Positions 42,749 to 51,186 of a stretch of 64,000 bases of DNA are shown one piece after another (the stretch's first letter is position 1; every line of letters begins with the position of its first letter). The stretch is from positions 1-64,000 of the forward strand of contig NZ_RPOK01000002.1 in assembly GCF_003820355.1 (NCBI RefSeq), written 5' to 3'. This DNA comes from Paralteromonas sediminis. Lineage in GTDB: Bacteria; Pseudomonadota; Gammaproteobacteria; Enterobacterales; Alteromonadaceae. A model generated the notes under the pieces. That model was given only the letters and a program-made list of their open reading frames with translations, had not been told where the DNA came from and searched no databases. A program made the position numbers and the translations under genes.

Positions 42749-43882
42749 CTAGGTAGTCACACCTTTTGCTAATATTTCTTTTTCTCTAGCACTTGCATAC
42801 ACAGTGTCCCATTCTTCCAATTTAGGTTGCATCAGCTTAAACCAAAGAGGTGGTATCAAAGCGATCCCAATGGTTGTAATGTATCCTGCGATCATGGTTG
42901 GCGAATCGGGCATTGCTTTAAGTTTTTCGAATGGCACAGCGCCCTGTGCATGATGATGGCTGTGTCTGGGCAAGTTAAACATCGTCCAGCAACTTACTTT
43001 GCGATTACTATTCCATGAATGTCTAGGCTTAACTGGTTGTCTTGGGTCGCGAACTAAACCGTAATGTTCCATGTAGTTGACGACTTCCAGTATAAATTTG
43101 CAATTTATGCCGACACAAACAAACATGACGAGCCCACCAGTCCCACCGAGTATAAAGGCAATAAGCATCAATACAGCACTCATTAGCCAACCACGGATAC
43201 AACGATTATGAACCGACAATATGGGCTGATTTACTCGAGCTAACCTTTTTAACTCTATCGCCCAAGCGGCTTTTTGAGTTCCGATAAAGGCTTTTGCAAA
43301 ATGTACATAGACATTTCTACCACGAGGGGCTGTTGCAGGATCGTCTTTAGTCGCCACTTTGGTGTGATGATTATAAACGTGTTCAATTGAAAAATTAGCG
43401 TCAAATGAAAATGCTAGCAGCCAACGTCCTGTGCATACTGCCAAGGGGCTAGCAACGCGGTGCACCAATTCATGTGCCACCACAGTGGCTACACCGCCAA
43501 GGAGTAAACCAAGAAATGCAACACCACTTACCTTATGCCACCACAGTGTATTTTGCTTTGCATGATATAAATCGTAGTTTAGCCAATTTGAAACGGTAGT
43601 CACTGCGGCAAAATTTTGTGCTGTTCCCAACCAAACAGAACTCAAAAAGATGATAACTGAAAGTGGCAATGCACTATATAGCATGAGATCAAGTACGCTT
43701 TTATTTAACAGAGCAGGCTCACTAGTATCATCGCCAAGTAGCGCATCACCTGCGACGTAAAGCGTGACATAAACCGCAAAACCGATTGGGATATACAAGC
43801 CTCCCATCCATATGACAACAATGCCTAAACAAGCTGAAAGGTAAAAATTGAAAAACTTAATATAATGCAACACTAAGCGCAC
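42749..43882 (-). CDS. AlkB-type membrane diiron hydroxylase/desaturase
   Basis: A 377-residue integral membrane protein with the alkane-hydroxylase/fatty-acid-desaturase histidine boxes: HELVHR near residue 140, EHVYNHHTKVATKDDPATAPRG near 168-185, NYMEHYG near 267, and RHSHHHAQG near 310. The eight-His arrangement and HELVHR match alkane 1-monooxygenase (AlkB) more than a desaturase. The start is GTG at 43882 without a clear ribosome site. The divergent AraC-type regulator suggests control by substrate, as seen for several alkane hydroxylase genes. Terminal hydroxylation of alkanes or a related hydrophobic substrate is likely. Confidence 0.85.
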   Translation of the reverse strand: MRLVLHYIKFFNFYLSACLGIVVIWMGGLYIPIGFAVYVTLYVAGDALLGDDTSEPALLNKSVLDLMLYSALPLSVIIFLSSVWLGTAQNFAAVTTVSNWLNYDLYHAKQNTLWWHKVSGVAFLGLLLGGVATVVAHELVHRVASPLAVCTGRWLLAFSFDANFSIEHVYNHHTKVATKDDPATAPRGRNVYVHFAKAFIGTQKAAWAIELKRLARVNQPILSVHNRCIRGWLMSAVLMLIAFILGGTGGLVMFVCVGINCKFILEVVNYMEHYGLVRDPRQPVKPRHSWNSNRKVSCWTMFNLPRHSHHHAQGAVPFEKLKAMPDSPTMIAGYITTIGIALIPPLWFKLMQPKLEEWDTVYASAREKEILAKGVTT

Positions 43883-44050
43883 CTGTAGTTACTTGAACTG
43901 CCAAAGGGCATAGCGCTAGTGTGCATTATGTTGTCTTTTATGAATCATAGCTAAAGCAGACAACGTCCGGTCATTTGTTGCCACATCGCTCGAAATCTTT
44001 GTCTGAGTTGGTTACAGTGGTAAAACAAAAAATTACGATGAGCGTGGATA

Positions 44051-45058
44051 GTGCCCCTTAGCGTCCCAACGTTTTACATTGCGCAATTGAATCAACTATT
44101 GATTGAGCAAGGGTTTGATTTGAGAGCGCTCTTGCGCAAAAAAAACGCATCATTGGACGCACTTCAGCGCCCAAGCGCCACGCTATCATTGAAAGCATTT
44201 GACGAATTATTAACGGATATTGCCACACAAACAGGCCAGCCTCATTTGGGTTTACTGTTGGGAAAACGGTTGCAAGTCTCTCATCATGGGCCGTTTGGGC
44301 TAGCCATGGCGAATAGCGAAAATGTATTTGATGTAATAAATCTTGTTAGCGAATTTCTCAGTGTTCGTCTGCCTTTTTTATCGCTTAGCGCTGAGCACAC
44401 AAAGCACAATGTAATAGTAACTTTAAGCAGCCTGCACCAAAGTGGTTTTGCCCACCAGTTTGTTATTGATGCGCTCGCAATGGCTTTTCTTAATATACAG
44501 AACGCATTATTTAGCAAAACAAAAACACAGCCTATCAAACGGATCTTATTCGATTACCCATTACCTGAAACGATGAATTTGCAAAAGTATTTCGAAGGAA
44601 TCGCTTACACTGACAGCCATCCATTTTGTGGCATGATTTTAGACAAAGAAGCCTGCCGTACACAGCTAGAACATTATGATCCGGTTGGCCTTCAATATGC
44701 CAAGGAAATGTGTGCTCGCGAAATTACTGCACTTAAGGGGGCGCTCACAACATCAGAAAAAGTACGGGCGCTTTTTGAAAGTGAAGCAACCTTGCCTTCG
44801 CTGGAAAAAATTGCGTCTTTATTGTGTGTAAGCAAGCGTACATTGCACCGCCAATTGGAAAATGAGAATACCAGCTTTAAGCTACTTCGGGAGTCATGGT
44901 TAAAGTCTAAGGCAGCTAATTATCTATTGGTAAAAAATCTAAGTGTTGAACAGACTGCTGACTTGCTGGGTTACACGGATAGTGCCAATTTCAGAAGAGC
45001 GTTTAAGCGATGGTTTCATATATCGCCATCGAAGTTTGCGGCGCAAAATACTCTCTGA
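44051..45058 (+). CDS. AraC-family transcriptional regulator
   Basis: A 335-residue regulator: N-terminal ligand-binding domain of the OruR/ArgR-type AraC group (PF12625; VPTFYIAQLNQLLIEQGFDLRALL...HLGLLLGKRLQVSHHGPFGLAMANSENVFDVI) and C-terminal double HTH (LEKIASLLCVSKRTLHRQLENENTSFKLLRE...SVEQTADLLGYTDSANFRRAFKRWFHISPSKF). GTG start. Divergent from the AlkB-like gene, its likely target. Confidence 0.88.
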   Translation: MPLSVPTFYIAQLNQLLIEQGFDLRALLRKKNASLDALQRPSATLSLKAFDELLTDIATQTGQPHLGLLLGKRLQVSHHGPFGLAMANSENVFDVINLVSEFLSVRLPFLSLSAEHTKHNVIVTLSSLHQSGFAHQFVIDALAMAFLNIQNALFSKTKTQPIKRILFDYPLPETMNLQKYFEGIAYTDSHPFCGMILDKEACRTQLEHYDPVGLQYAKEMCAREITALKGALTTSEKVRALFESEATLPSLEKIASLLCVSKRTLHRQLENENTSFKLLRESWLKSKAANYLLVKNLSVEQTADLLGYTDSANFRRAFKRWFHISPSKFAAQNTL

Positions 45059-45192
45059 ATAGCGCTTATTGGCGGCACTATGCTCGCTGTTCGACCACTG
45101 GCGCATAAAGAAATACGTTGTCGCTAGGCGAATACCAGAATTTGACAGAAAGCAGGGTCCGGCAAATAAACGTAAAGACACTTGGCCAGTAT

Positions 45193-46104
45193 TTACGCGC
45201 TATCACCGACATGTGTGTGCAGATTATCCAGCAGATATAGAGCAAGCGCTTTTGCAACAGGCGACTGCGCTCGTCGTGACGGAGTGAGCAAACTCAATTG
45301 GGCTTTGCCTGACGTCCACTCTGGTAAGACCCTTTGTAATGTCCCATTACTGATTGCATCACGACATGTATAAGCGGGTAAACTGACAATACCCAGTCCA
45401 TCAATGGCTGCATGTTTTAACGTGTTCATATCATCACTGCAAAGCTGGGGATGGTGGGGGACCGTCGTTTTCAATCCTTGTTTGTTTTCAAGCGTCCAAT
45501 GTCCATTTGTAGGTTGCCAGCCAATTTTCAAGCTCTTTCTTTTAAACAGGTCATAAGGCGATCTTGGCGTGCCGGTATCCGAGAGATAGCCGGGGCTGGC
45601 AAACAAGTGCCAAGAAACAGCGCAGAGGTTTCTCTGAATAATACTAGAATCTGGCAATGTATCTGTATGTCCTCGGATTGCTAAATCAATACCCGATGAA
45701 ACCAGGTCAATATTTTGGTTAGTGACCTGTTGGACAAGCTCTACTTTCGGATATTTTTGTAGAAAGTTAACCAGTAATTCCTTAATGGCAAACTGAGCCA
45801 CACCCAGCGAACAGCTCATTGTTACTCGTCCATTGAGAGAGAGCTTTCTGCTTTCTATTGCTGCTTCAGCTGCTTCCATCTCATCGAGTAAAGCACGTGC
45901 ATGTTGGTAAAACATCTTGCCTGTTTCAGTAACATGAAACTGACGAGATGTGCGCTGGATCAACTTGATATCCAGTCTTTCTTCCAGTTTTGATACATGC
46001 CGGCTTAGTCGTGATTTTGGCATATTCAGAGCCTGTGCAGCAGGTGTAAACCCTTGCTTCTCAACAACATGAACAAAGTAGTAATAGTCATTTAAATCAA
46101 TCAT
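45193..46104 (-). CDS. LysR-family regulator divergent from pirin
   Basis: A 303-residue LysR of the AaeR/DmlR-like group: HTH in YYYFVHVVEKQGFTPAAQALNMPKSRLSRHVSKLEERLDIKL and an effector domain starting GRVTMSCSLGVAQF. The regulatory region between it and the pirin gene holds two matching TTCTA-N4-TAGAA palindromes, the expected LysR site type. A 50-codon fragment of a second copy remains at 42576-42731. Confidence 0.9.
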   Translation of the reverse strand: MIDLNDYYYFVHVVEKQGFTPAAQALNMPKSRLSRHVSKLEERLDIKLIQRTSRQFHVTETGKMFYQHARALLDEMEAAEAAIESRKLSLNGRVTMSCSLGVAQFAIKELLVNFLQKYPKVELVQQVTNQNIDLVSSGIDLAIRGHTDTLPDSSIIQRNLCAVSWHLFASPGYLSDTGTPRSPYDLFKRKSLKIGWQPTNGHWTLENKQGLKTTVPHHPQLCSDDMNTLKHAAIDGLGIVSLPAYTCRDAISNGTLQRVLPEWTSGKAQLSLLTPSRRAQSPVAKALALYLLDNLHTHVGDSA

Positions 46105-46138
46105 TTTTACTTCATGTACGCCGTTACCTGTCTTTATT

Positions 46139-46154
46139 GTTCTAAATATAGAAC
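46139..46154. promoter_or_regulatory. LysR operator candidate 1, GTTCTA-N4-TAGAAC
   Basis: GTTCTAAATATAGAAC is a perfect palindrome with 6-base arms, 35 bases upstream of the LysR start. It fits the T-N11-A LysR box. A near copy lies 51 bases away on the pirin side. Confidence 0.7.
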
Positions 46155-46189
46155 GGTAATGTCTATTTTTCTATCTTCCAAATCATATT

Positions 46190-46205
46190 GTTCTATCACT
46201 AGAAT
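46190..46205. promoter_or_regulatory. LysR operator candidate 2, GTTCTA-N4-TAGAAT
   Basis: GTTCTATCACTAGAAT repeats operator 1 with one arm base changed, 40 bases before the pirin ATG. Start-to-start distance to the first copy is 51 bases, about five helical turns, so both could face the same side of the DNA and bind one LysR tetramer. Confidence 0.7.
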
Positions 46206-46244
46206 GGTTGTGTTCGCAAGCAAATAACATTGGGTGAGTGAAAA

Positions 46245-47132
46245 ATGAATGTAGAGATCAAACAATCAGGTAATGCAGCTGAGCAAGTATTGATAGATGA
46301 GAATGCGTTGTCGGTTAAGCCAGGCGAGTTGTTTTCAGTTGGAGAGGGTTTTGAAGCCTTGGCTTACCGTGCTAAGAATTTTTCAAAAGCGATGGACCCG
46401 CTGGTGATGGTCGACCACTATCGCATGACCAGCCCCACGTTTGGTCCTCACCCACACGCTGGCCTATCGGCTGTGTCTGTTATTTTTGAAGACAGTGAAG
46501 GGCCTTTTCACAACAGAGACTCATTGGGAAACGACTTCGACATTATGCCGGGCGATCTTTACTGGCTCAAGGCCGGATCTGGAGTGGTTCATGATGAGGC
46601 TCCGCGTGTGGGTTCAAATATCCATGGACTGCAGGTTTTTGTTAATTTACCTGCATCGCTAAGGCACAGCCAACCGGCATCGTTACACGTTAAAGCGCAA
46701 GATATGCCAGCAATAAATTGTGAAGGATGCCGAGTTCGTATTGTGCTAGGTGAAAGTAACGGTATTAATGGTCAGCAGTCACCCGCTTTGCCCATGACGA
46801 TCCTCGATGGTCATATTGAGTCAAATACCTCATTTAGTCATCAGGTTAAGCCGGGTGAAAATGCTTGGATAAATACTATCAAAGGCGAGCTTATGGTAGT
46901 TGTCGGTGGCGAGGTAGTGCGGTTATTAACAGGTCAGGCTGTTGCTTTATCTAACATCAATAAAAAAATATTTTTAATCAACCCTAGTGCTGAAAGCACC
47001 CATTTCACACTATTTTCTGGTCAGCCAGTAAACGAACAATATATCCAAAAAGGCCCGTTTATTATGGGTTCTGAAGCAGAAATGTTGCAAGCAGAATCTG
47101 ATTTTACCTCGGGTAAGTTTGGGCAACTGTGA
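46245..47132 (+). CDS. pirin-family bicupin protein
   Basis: A 295-residue pirin: DPLVMVDHYRM...GPHPHAGLSAVSVIFEDSEGPFHNRDSLGNDFDIMPGDLYWLKAGSGVVHDEAP carries the metal-binding HPHAG and later HDE of the N-terminal cupin, with a second cupin after (KPGENAWINTIKGELMVV). Some pirins are quercetinases or redox sensors; the role here is unknown. GGTGAG precedes the ATG. Followed by an FMN reductase and DUF2798 protein in one direction, presumably under the divergent LysR. Confidence 0.9.
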   Translation: MNVEIKQSGNAAEQVLIDENALSVKPGELFSVGEGFEALAYRAKNFSKAMDPLVMVDHYRMTSPTFGPHPHAGLSAVSVIFEDSEGPFHNRDSLGNDFDIMPGDLYWLKAGSGVVHDEAPRVGSNIHGLQVFVNLPASLRHSQPASLHVKAQDMPAINCEGCRVRIVLGESNGINGQQSPALPMTILDGHIESNTSFSHQVKPGENAWINTIKGELMVVVGGEVVRLLTGQAVALSNINKKIFLINPSAESTHFTLFSGQPVNEQYIQKGPFIMGSEAEMLQAESDFTSGKFGQL

Positions 47133-47175
47133 CAACACTTTACATTGAAATGATACTGAATATATGGAGAAGAAA

Positions 47176-47706
47176 ATGAACATTTTAGCCTTTGCAGCCA
47201 GTAATAGTCGTAAATCGATTAATAAATCCCTGATTGCCTATGCCTCAACACTATTGGCACACCATACGGTTGAGGTATTAGATATTAATGATTATGAAAT
47301 GCCGATTTATAGTAGTGATCTAGAAGAAGCACATGGGATCCCAAGCGCGGCGGGTCGATTCCTTGATAAGATAACGTCGGCAGACGCTTTATTGATTTCC
47401 TTTGCTGAGCATAACGGCAATTATACAGTTGCGTACAAGAACTTATTTGATTGGGCTTCGCGTAAAAATAGAGACGTATATCAAGGTAAGCCTACGATTA
47501 TGTTATCAACATCCCCAGGCCCCGGGGGCGCAAGCAGTGTATTGAAGTTGGCCCGTGAATCTGCCCACTTTTTTGCTGGAAATGTCATCGGATCTTTGTC
47601 CGTCCCAAACTTTTATGACAATTTTGATAGTGAGACGGGCCGACTTGCAGACGAAGCATTGAACACTCAGTTGATGGGTGTTCTGGCCGCACTTCAGAGT
47701 CAGTAA
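47176..47706 (+). CDS. NADPH-dependent FMN reductase-family protein
   Basis: A 176-residue flavodoxin-like NAD(P)H reductase: ILAFAASNSRKSINKSLIAYA (FMN phosphate loop), DALLISFAEHNGNYTVAYKNLFDWASR (the 'P/EHNGNY' flavin loop) and TIMLSTSPGPGGASSVL. GGAGAAG places the start at ATG 47176 rather than 47164. Belongs to a quinone/azo/chromate reductase-type family; electron acceptor unknown. In a unit with pirin and DUF2798. Confidence 0.88.
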   Translation: MNILAFAASNSRKSINKSLIAYASTLLAHHTVEVLDINDYEMPIYSSDLEEAHGIPSAAGRFLDKITSADALLISFAEHNGNYTVAYKNLFDWASRKNRDVYQGKPTIMLSTSPGPGGASSVLKLARESAHFFAGNVIGSLSVPNFYDNFDSETGRLADEALNTQLMGVLAALQSQ

Positions 47707-47711
47707 CAAGC

Positions 47712-47936
47712 ATGCCCACTCAGAAATACTATTTTTTGACGTTTACCTTTATCATGTCGTTTTTTATGTCTGCGGTAATGTCATTGAGTATGCTGGTGTT
47801 AGCGTCAGCCAACCTGGCTGACGCTTTAGCAAACTGGCCAAAAGCTTGGGGGGTCACTATGTTGGTGGCTTTCCCGGTCAGTCTACTTGTGGTGCCGTGC
47901 ACCCAAAAGATCGTGTCTAAAATTCTGTCGGCGTAG
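47712..47936 (+). CDS. DUF2798 small membrane protein
   Basis: A 74-residue protein with two membrane helices (FLTFTFIMSFFMSAVMSLSMLVL and WGVTMLVAFPVSLLVVPCTQKIV). The pattern is that of DUF2798 proteins, often found next to LysR and oxidoreductase genes. Its end overlaps the convergent protease-like gene by 20 bases. Function unknown. Confidence 0.78.
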   Translation: MPTQKYYFLTFTFIMSFFMSAVMSLSMLVLASANLADALANWPKAWGVTMLVAFPVSLLVVPCTQKIVSKILSA

Positions 47937-49161
47937 AGTACCCCGAAATATGTTGCGTTTTTACTTCGAAGCACTGCGCCTCTCTGTTAATACACAGAGA
48001 GTGCGTTTTTGCTATGGACGCAATATCGTTGTAGTCACTGAGTGAAATATTTGTCGCTGGGGTGCCGTTAATGTGTGTAACTACGTCACCCACCTTAATG
48101 CTCGTTTGACTCATAGGGAGGTTGGGAAACACAAACCTCACCACAAAATCACCACTTCTTATCTTACGTAACTCCAGACCTAACAGGTTGTAATCGGTAA
48201 CAAAAGGCTTTTGAGGAATGAGATAAAAGGCTTCATTTTTGTAATCGATAACGGTTTTAAATTGATTCATTAATGCATTGCCTAAAATCCACCAGTCATC
48301 TTCATCATCACTAGGGATAAGGTTTACTTTGACATCTTCTATGTCGATGCCACCTAGAGAAAGCTGTGGTAGTGACACACGATCATGCTCAACTTTTCCG
48401 CTTAAGCCAAAGTCTGCAGCTACTACGCGGGCAGAGGGCAGCGCAATATTATTAGAAGCAGGGTAAGCGGCACTGAGTTTGACATAATGGCGGCTTCCGG
48501 TATCGATAATGAAAGATTCTTCAACAGTGACTTCGTCACTAAACGACAGCGTACCGTTAACCGAAATCTTGTTCATAAAACTGTCCATGGGTAGCTTGTG
48601 TGCATTTTCCTCTGCCGTATAGGTGTTTGCAGACAGATGAATCGTGCCAGCATTAGCGTCAAACTCCCAGGTAAAGTGACGCATCATATCGTGGCCGATC
48701 ACGCCATCATAAATCGCTTCGTCTTCGCGTAAGTAATATTTGGTTTGGGATACCGGTATGAGCGCTGCTTTCATGCCGTCAAAGTAAACGCCCCCTAAAT
48801 CAATTCGACTGATATCAGTTTGGTAAGCTTGGCTTTTTCCTTCCTCACCCCAACCACTTAGCGCTAAGTCAAAGCCGCGGCTCAGGTTCATTTTTTTGAC
48901 TTTAGGGGTGTCCATCAGAATTAAGAAGCGGGCACCTGTATCTAGTAAAAAGAGCAGCTTTTCCCCATTAACGGTGGCATATACATATGGCTTCTCTCCC
49001 TCGTAGAGGGCTTCAAGGTTGATGCGTGTACTGTCTACAAATACAGGCTCCACATTAGAGTTGATTTGCATCATGCGCAACGAATTGGCAACACTGCAAC
49101 CATTGAGGATGATAAGTATAAAACAAGCACCAATAAGTTTGATAATAGGGGATGTAAACAT
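47917..49161 (-). CDS. double retropepsin-like aspartyl protease lipoprotein with PDZ
   Basis: About 415 residues. A lipobox (ACFILIILNGC) predicts a lipoprotein from ATG 49161. Two retropepsin-type motifs occur: LLFLLDTGARF with GVIGHDMM after it, and FIIDTGSRH with WILGNALMNQF, so one chain carries both halves of an aspartyl protease-like dimer (aspartyl_protease family). A C-terminal PDZ-like segment reads SIKVGDVVTHINGTPATNISLSDYNDIA. Both DTG aspartates are intact. Envelope protease or peptide-binding role; substrate unknown. It converges on DUF2798. Confidence 0.8.
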   Translation of the reverse strand: MFTSPIIKLIGACFILIILNGCSVANSLRMMQINSNVEPVFVDSTRINLEALYEGEKPYVYATVNGEKLLFLLDTGARFLILMDTPKVKKMNLSRGFDLALSGWGEEGKSQAYQTDISRIDLGGVYFDGMKAALIPVSQTKYYLREDEAIYDGVIGHDMMRHFTWEFDANAGTIHLSANTYTAEENAHKLPMDSFMNKISVNGTLSFSDEVTVEESFIIDTGSRHYVKLSAAYPASNNIALPSARVVAADFGLSGKVEHDRVSLPQLSLGGIDIEDVKVNLIPSDDEDDWWILGNALMNQFKTVIDYKNEAFYLIPQKPFVTDYNLLGLELRKIRSGDFVVRFVFPNLPMSQTSIKVGDVVTHINGTPATNISLSDYNDIASIAKTHSLCINREAQCFEVKTQHISGYSTPTEF

Positions 49162-49315
49162 AGTAAGTTTGGCTTCTTTAAATTGCGATAATAGCAAGTT
49201 AGCAACACCGGTGTGAAAACCCTGTGAAATGTGGTGAATGAATCTTGCTGGCCTAACTAAGAAAATGATTTAGCGCATGGGTAAGCCGGACCGTAAATCT
49301 AAAGGCATTAATTTC

Positions 49316-50278
49316 TTAGTCGTTCATGCCGTTATTGATGTTTAAGCGATGAAAAAAGGTGTCAATTGCAGCAAGATTATGCTGATTCTTCTCGACAAAC
49401 GCTTCTAGGTGGGATTGATACTTTTTCCACTTATCAGCATTTGGTGGCGAAACGGTTGTTCGCGACAAGGGCAGGCTAGTGGGAAGTTGACTCGGTAAGT
49501 CAATGTCACAGAAGTTGGCGAGACGACTAAGTGTATGTGAAGGATTGCTGGTCAGTTGTTGGTAGCTCACACTAGTCAGATTTTCTGATGGAATATCGCT
49601 AAGGTTCTCAACTATTGACTGATTGGCCGCAAGCCACTGAAAGGCAGCAATATCAATGATTGACTGACCTTTCATCGTTCGCCATCTTCGTGGCAACAAA
49701 AAACACCAGGAGTCACGATCAAAGTCGGGCAAGTTGCGATAGGTAACAAATTGCCCTGTGCGCTTTCCTCGTTCCCAGGCTTCTGCAATACTTGCAATAT
49801 TTTGTTTCGCTTCTCGATATAAAAATATAAATTTTGCATCGGGAAAAACGCGACGGATAAAAGGGACGGCAATAGCGTTTCTAGGTGTTTTTTCGATCAA
49901 TTTTATGTGTTCAGGACGACGCTCTGGAGGCAAAGATACAAAAGGTTCACCCTGACTATTTCTGGCCAAGTAAAGTAAGCTCGCTCTAAACAAATTTGCG
50001 GTTTTTGGGTCGGCATGAGACGCATCTAAACTCCCTGAGTCACAATGCGTGTTTTCAAAACGTAAGTGCGGCAAGCTTGCATAGACAATATGGCTCTCAC
50101 CACCGATACTCCACAAGCCTTTCAGTTTTTGCATTTGCTCAAAAAGTAGGTTACTCCCTGATCGCGGTGCAGACAAAATAATCACAGGCTGTTTTAGCTT
50201 ATTGGCGACGCCTTGCGATGACAAAACACTATCCAAGTGTTGTGCGGATAGGTTGAGTTGCTGTGCAGGACTATTCAT
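49316..50278 (-). CDS. sulfotransferase-family protein
   Basis: A 320-residue cytosolic sulfotransferase-like protein (Sulfotransfer_3 type): VIILSAPRSGSNLLFEQM is the PAPS 5'-phosphosulfate loop, AKFIFLYREAKQNIASIAEAW the 3'-phosphate region (usually RDPRA.. S), and LTSVSYQQLTSNPSHTLSRLANFC the closing segment. It would transfer sulfate from PAPS to an unknown acceptor. It begins eight bases after the beta-hydroxylase gene, so both may modify the same substrate. Confidence 0.85.
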   Translation of the reverse strand: MNSPAQQLNLSAQHLDSVLSSQGVANKLKQPVIILSAPRSGSNLLFEQMQKLKGLWSIGGESHIVYASLPHLRFENTHCDSGSLDASHADPKTANLFRASLLYLARNSQGEPFVSLPPERRPEHIKLIEKTPRNAIAVPFIRRVFPDAKFIFLYREAKQNIASIAEAWERGKRTGQFVTYRNLPDFDRDSWCFLLPRRWRTMKGQSIIDIAAFQWLAANQSIVENLSDIPSENLTSVSYQQLTSNPSHTLSRLANFCDIDLPSQLPTSLPLSRTTVSPPNADKWKKYQSHLEAFVEKNQHNLAAIDTFFHRLNINNGMND

Positions 50279-50285
50279 TGGTTGG

Positions 50286-50978
50286 CTATTGTATTGACGA
50301 ATTTATTGGGTAGCATTCGCACGGTACACGCATCAAAGACGTGTCTTCACACAAAGTGGGGTTGCACATTTCCTCTTGGTGCTTGCTTAACGCACAACAG
50401 CAAGGTTCTCCCGGTATAACCCAATCAAAAATTAAATGAACCCGTTCACCACCGCTCTCATTTTTAACGGCGTGCTCTCGTCTATTGTTGATTTCTACGA
50501 TTTCTCCCTCTTGCAAACAACGGGTTTCATCGCCTACCGTAAATTTAACCTGCGGGTTGGTAATAATGGGAATGTGGATGCGATGAGAGTGTGCTAACGA
50601 AAAGTTCTTGTCTTGATGAGGATCGATTTCGCCCTTTGGATTGAGTCTTACCAAGTTGGCTCGAATGCAATAACCTTGACCATACTTCTCGGCCATCGCT
50701 TTCCCTATTGATGTATTATCATAATGATCAGCAATCAAGCTCAAAATCGGAGAAATGGCCTGCCCAAACATTTGCAGTGCAGGGTGTTGCGTAGGGTTCA
50801 TATGCCGAAAATCGAGATCGTAAACCAACCCGATAGACTGGGTGTCTTTGTGCACATTATAGCGCTCTTGTCTTGATTGATCGGCCACCCAATGTTGAGG
50901 GGTTAGTTGATTAACCAACGCTTTAATTTTTGAGACATCAGCCCGCCCTAAAAGCTTAAAATTTCCGTCAAAATTCAA
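50286..50978 (-). CDS. aspartyl/asparaginyl beta-hydroxylase-domain protein
   Basis: A Fe(II)/2-oxoglutarate dioxygenase-like protein of the Asp/Asn beta-hydroxylase group (PF05118): ANLVRLNPKGEIDPHQDKNFSLAHSHRIHIPI contains the first iron His/Asp pair (HQD) and the SHRIHIP strand, REHAVKNESGGERVHLIFDW gives the second His and 2-oxoglutarate Arg. AAGGAG stands six bases before the TTG at 50978, making 230 residues; the open frame extends further to 51053 without a better site. A C-terminal Cys-rich tail (CCCALSK...CNPTLCE) is unusual. Paired with a sulfotransferase. Confidence 0.82.
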   Translation of the reverse strand: MNFDGNFKLLGRADVSKIKALVNQLTPQHWVADQSRQERYNVHKDTQSIGLVYDLDFRHMNPTQHPALQMFGQAISPILSLIADHYDNTSIGKAMAEKYGQGYCIRANLVRLNPKGEIDPHQDKNFSLAHSHRIHIPIITNPQVKFTVGDETRCLQEGEIVEINNRREHAVKNESGGERVHLIFDWVIPGEPCCCALSKHQEEMCNPTLCEDTSLMRVPCECYPINSSIQ

Positions 50979-51186
50979 CCTGTTCTCCTTCAATACTTCT
51001 TCTGAACGCTTAGACACTCGCGCCACTATAACGACTAAAGAGAAAAGCGACAATAGTGGTAAATTGGCTTACTAGCATGATATTGCCGCGCAACAGTAAA
51101 GAAGATTACTTGTTGCTTTGATTGCCTAATACCGCACAACCCATTAGCATTAGGCAATGGTTGATTGGTTATGTTTAGGTGTAAAG

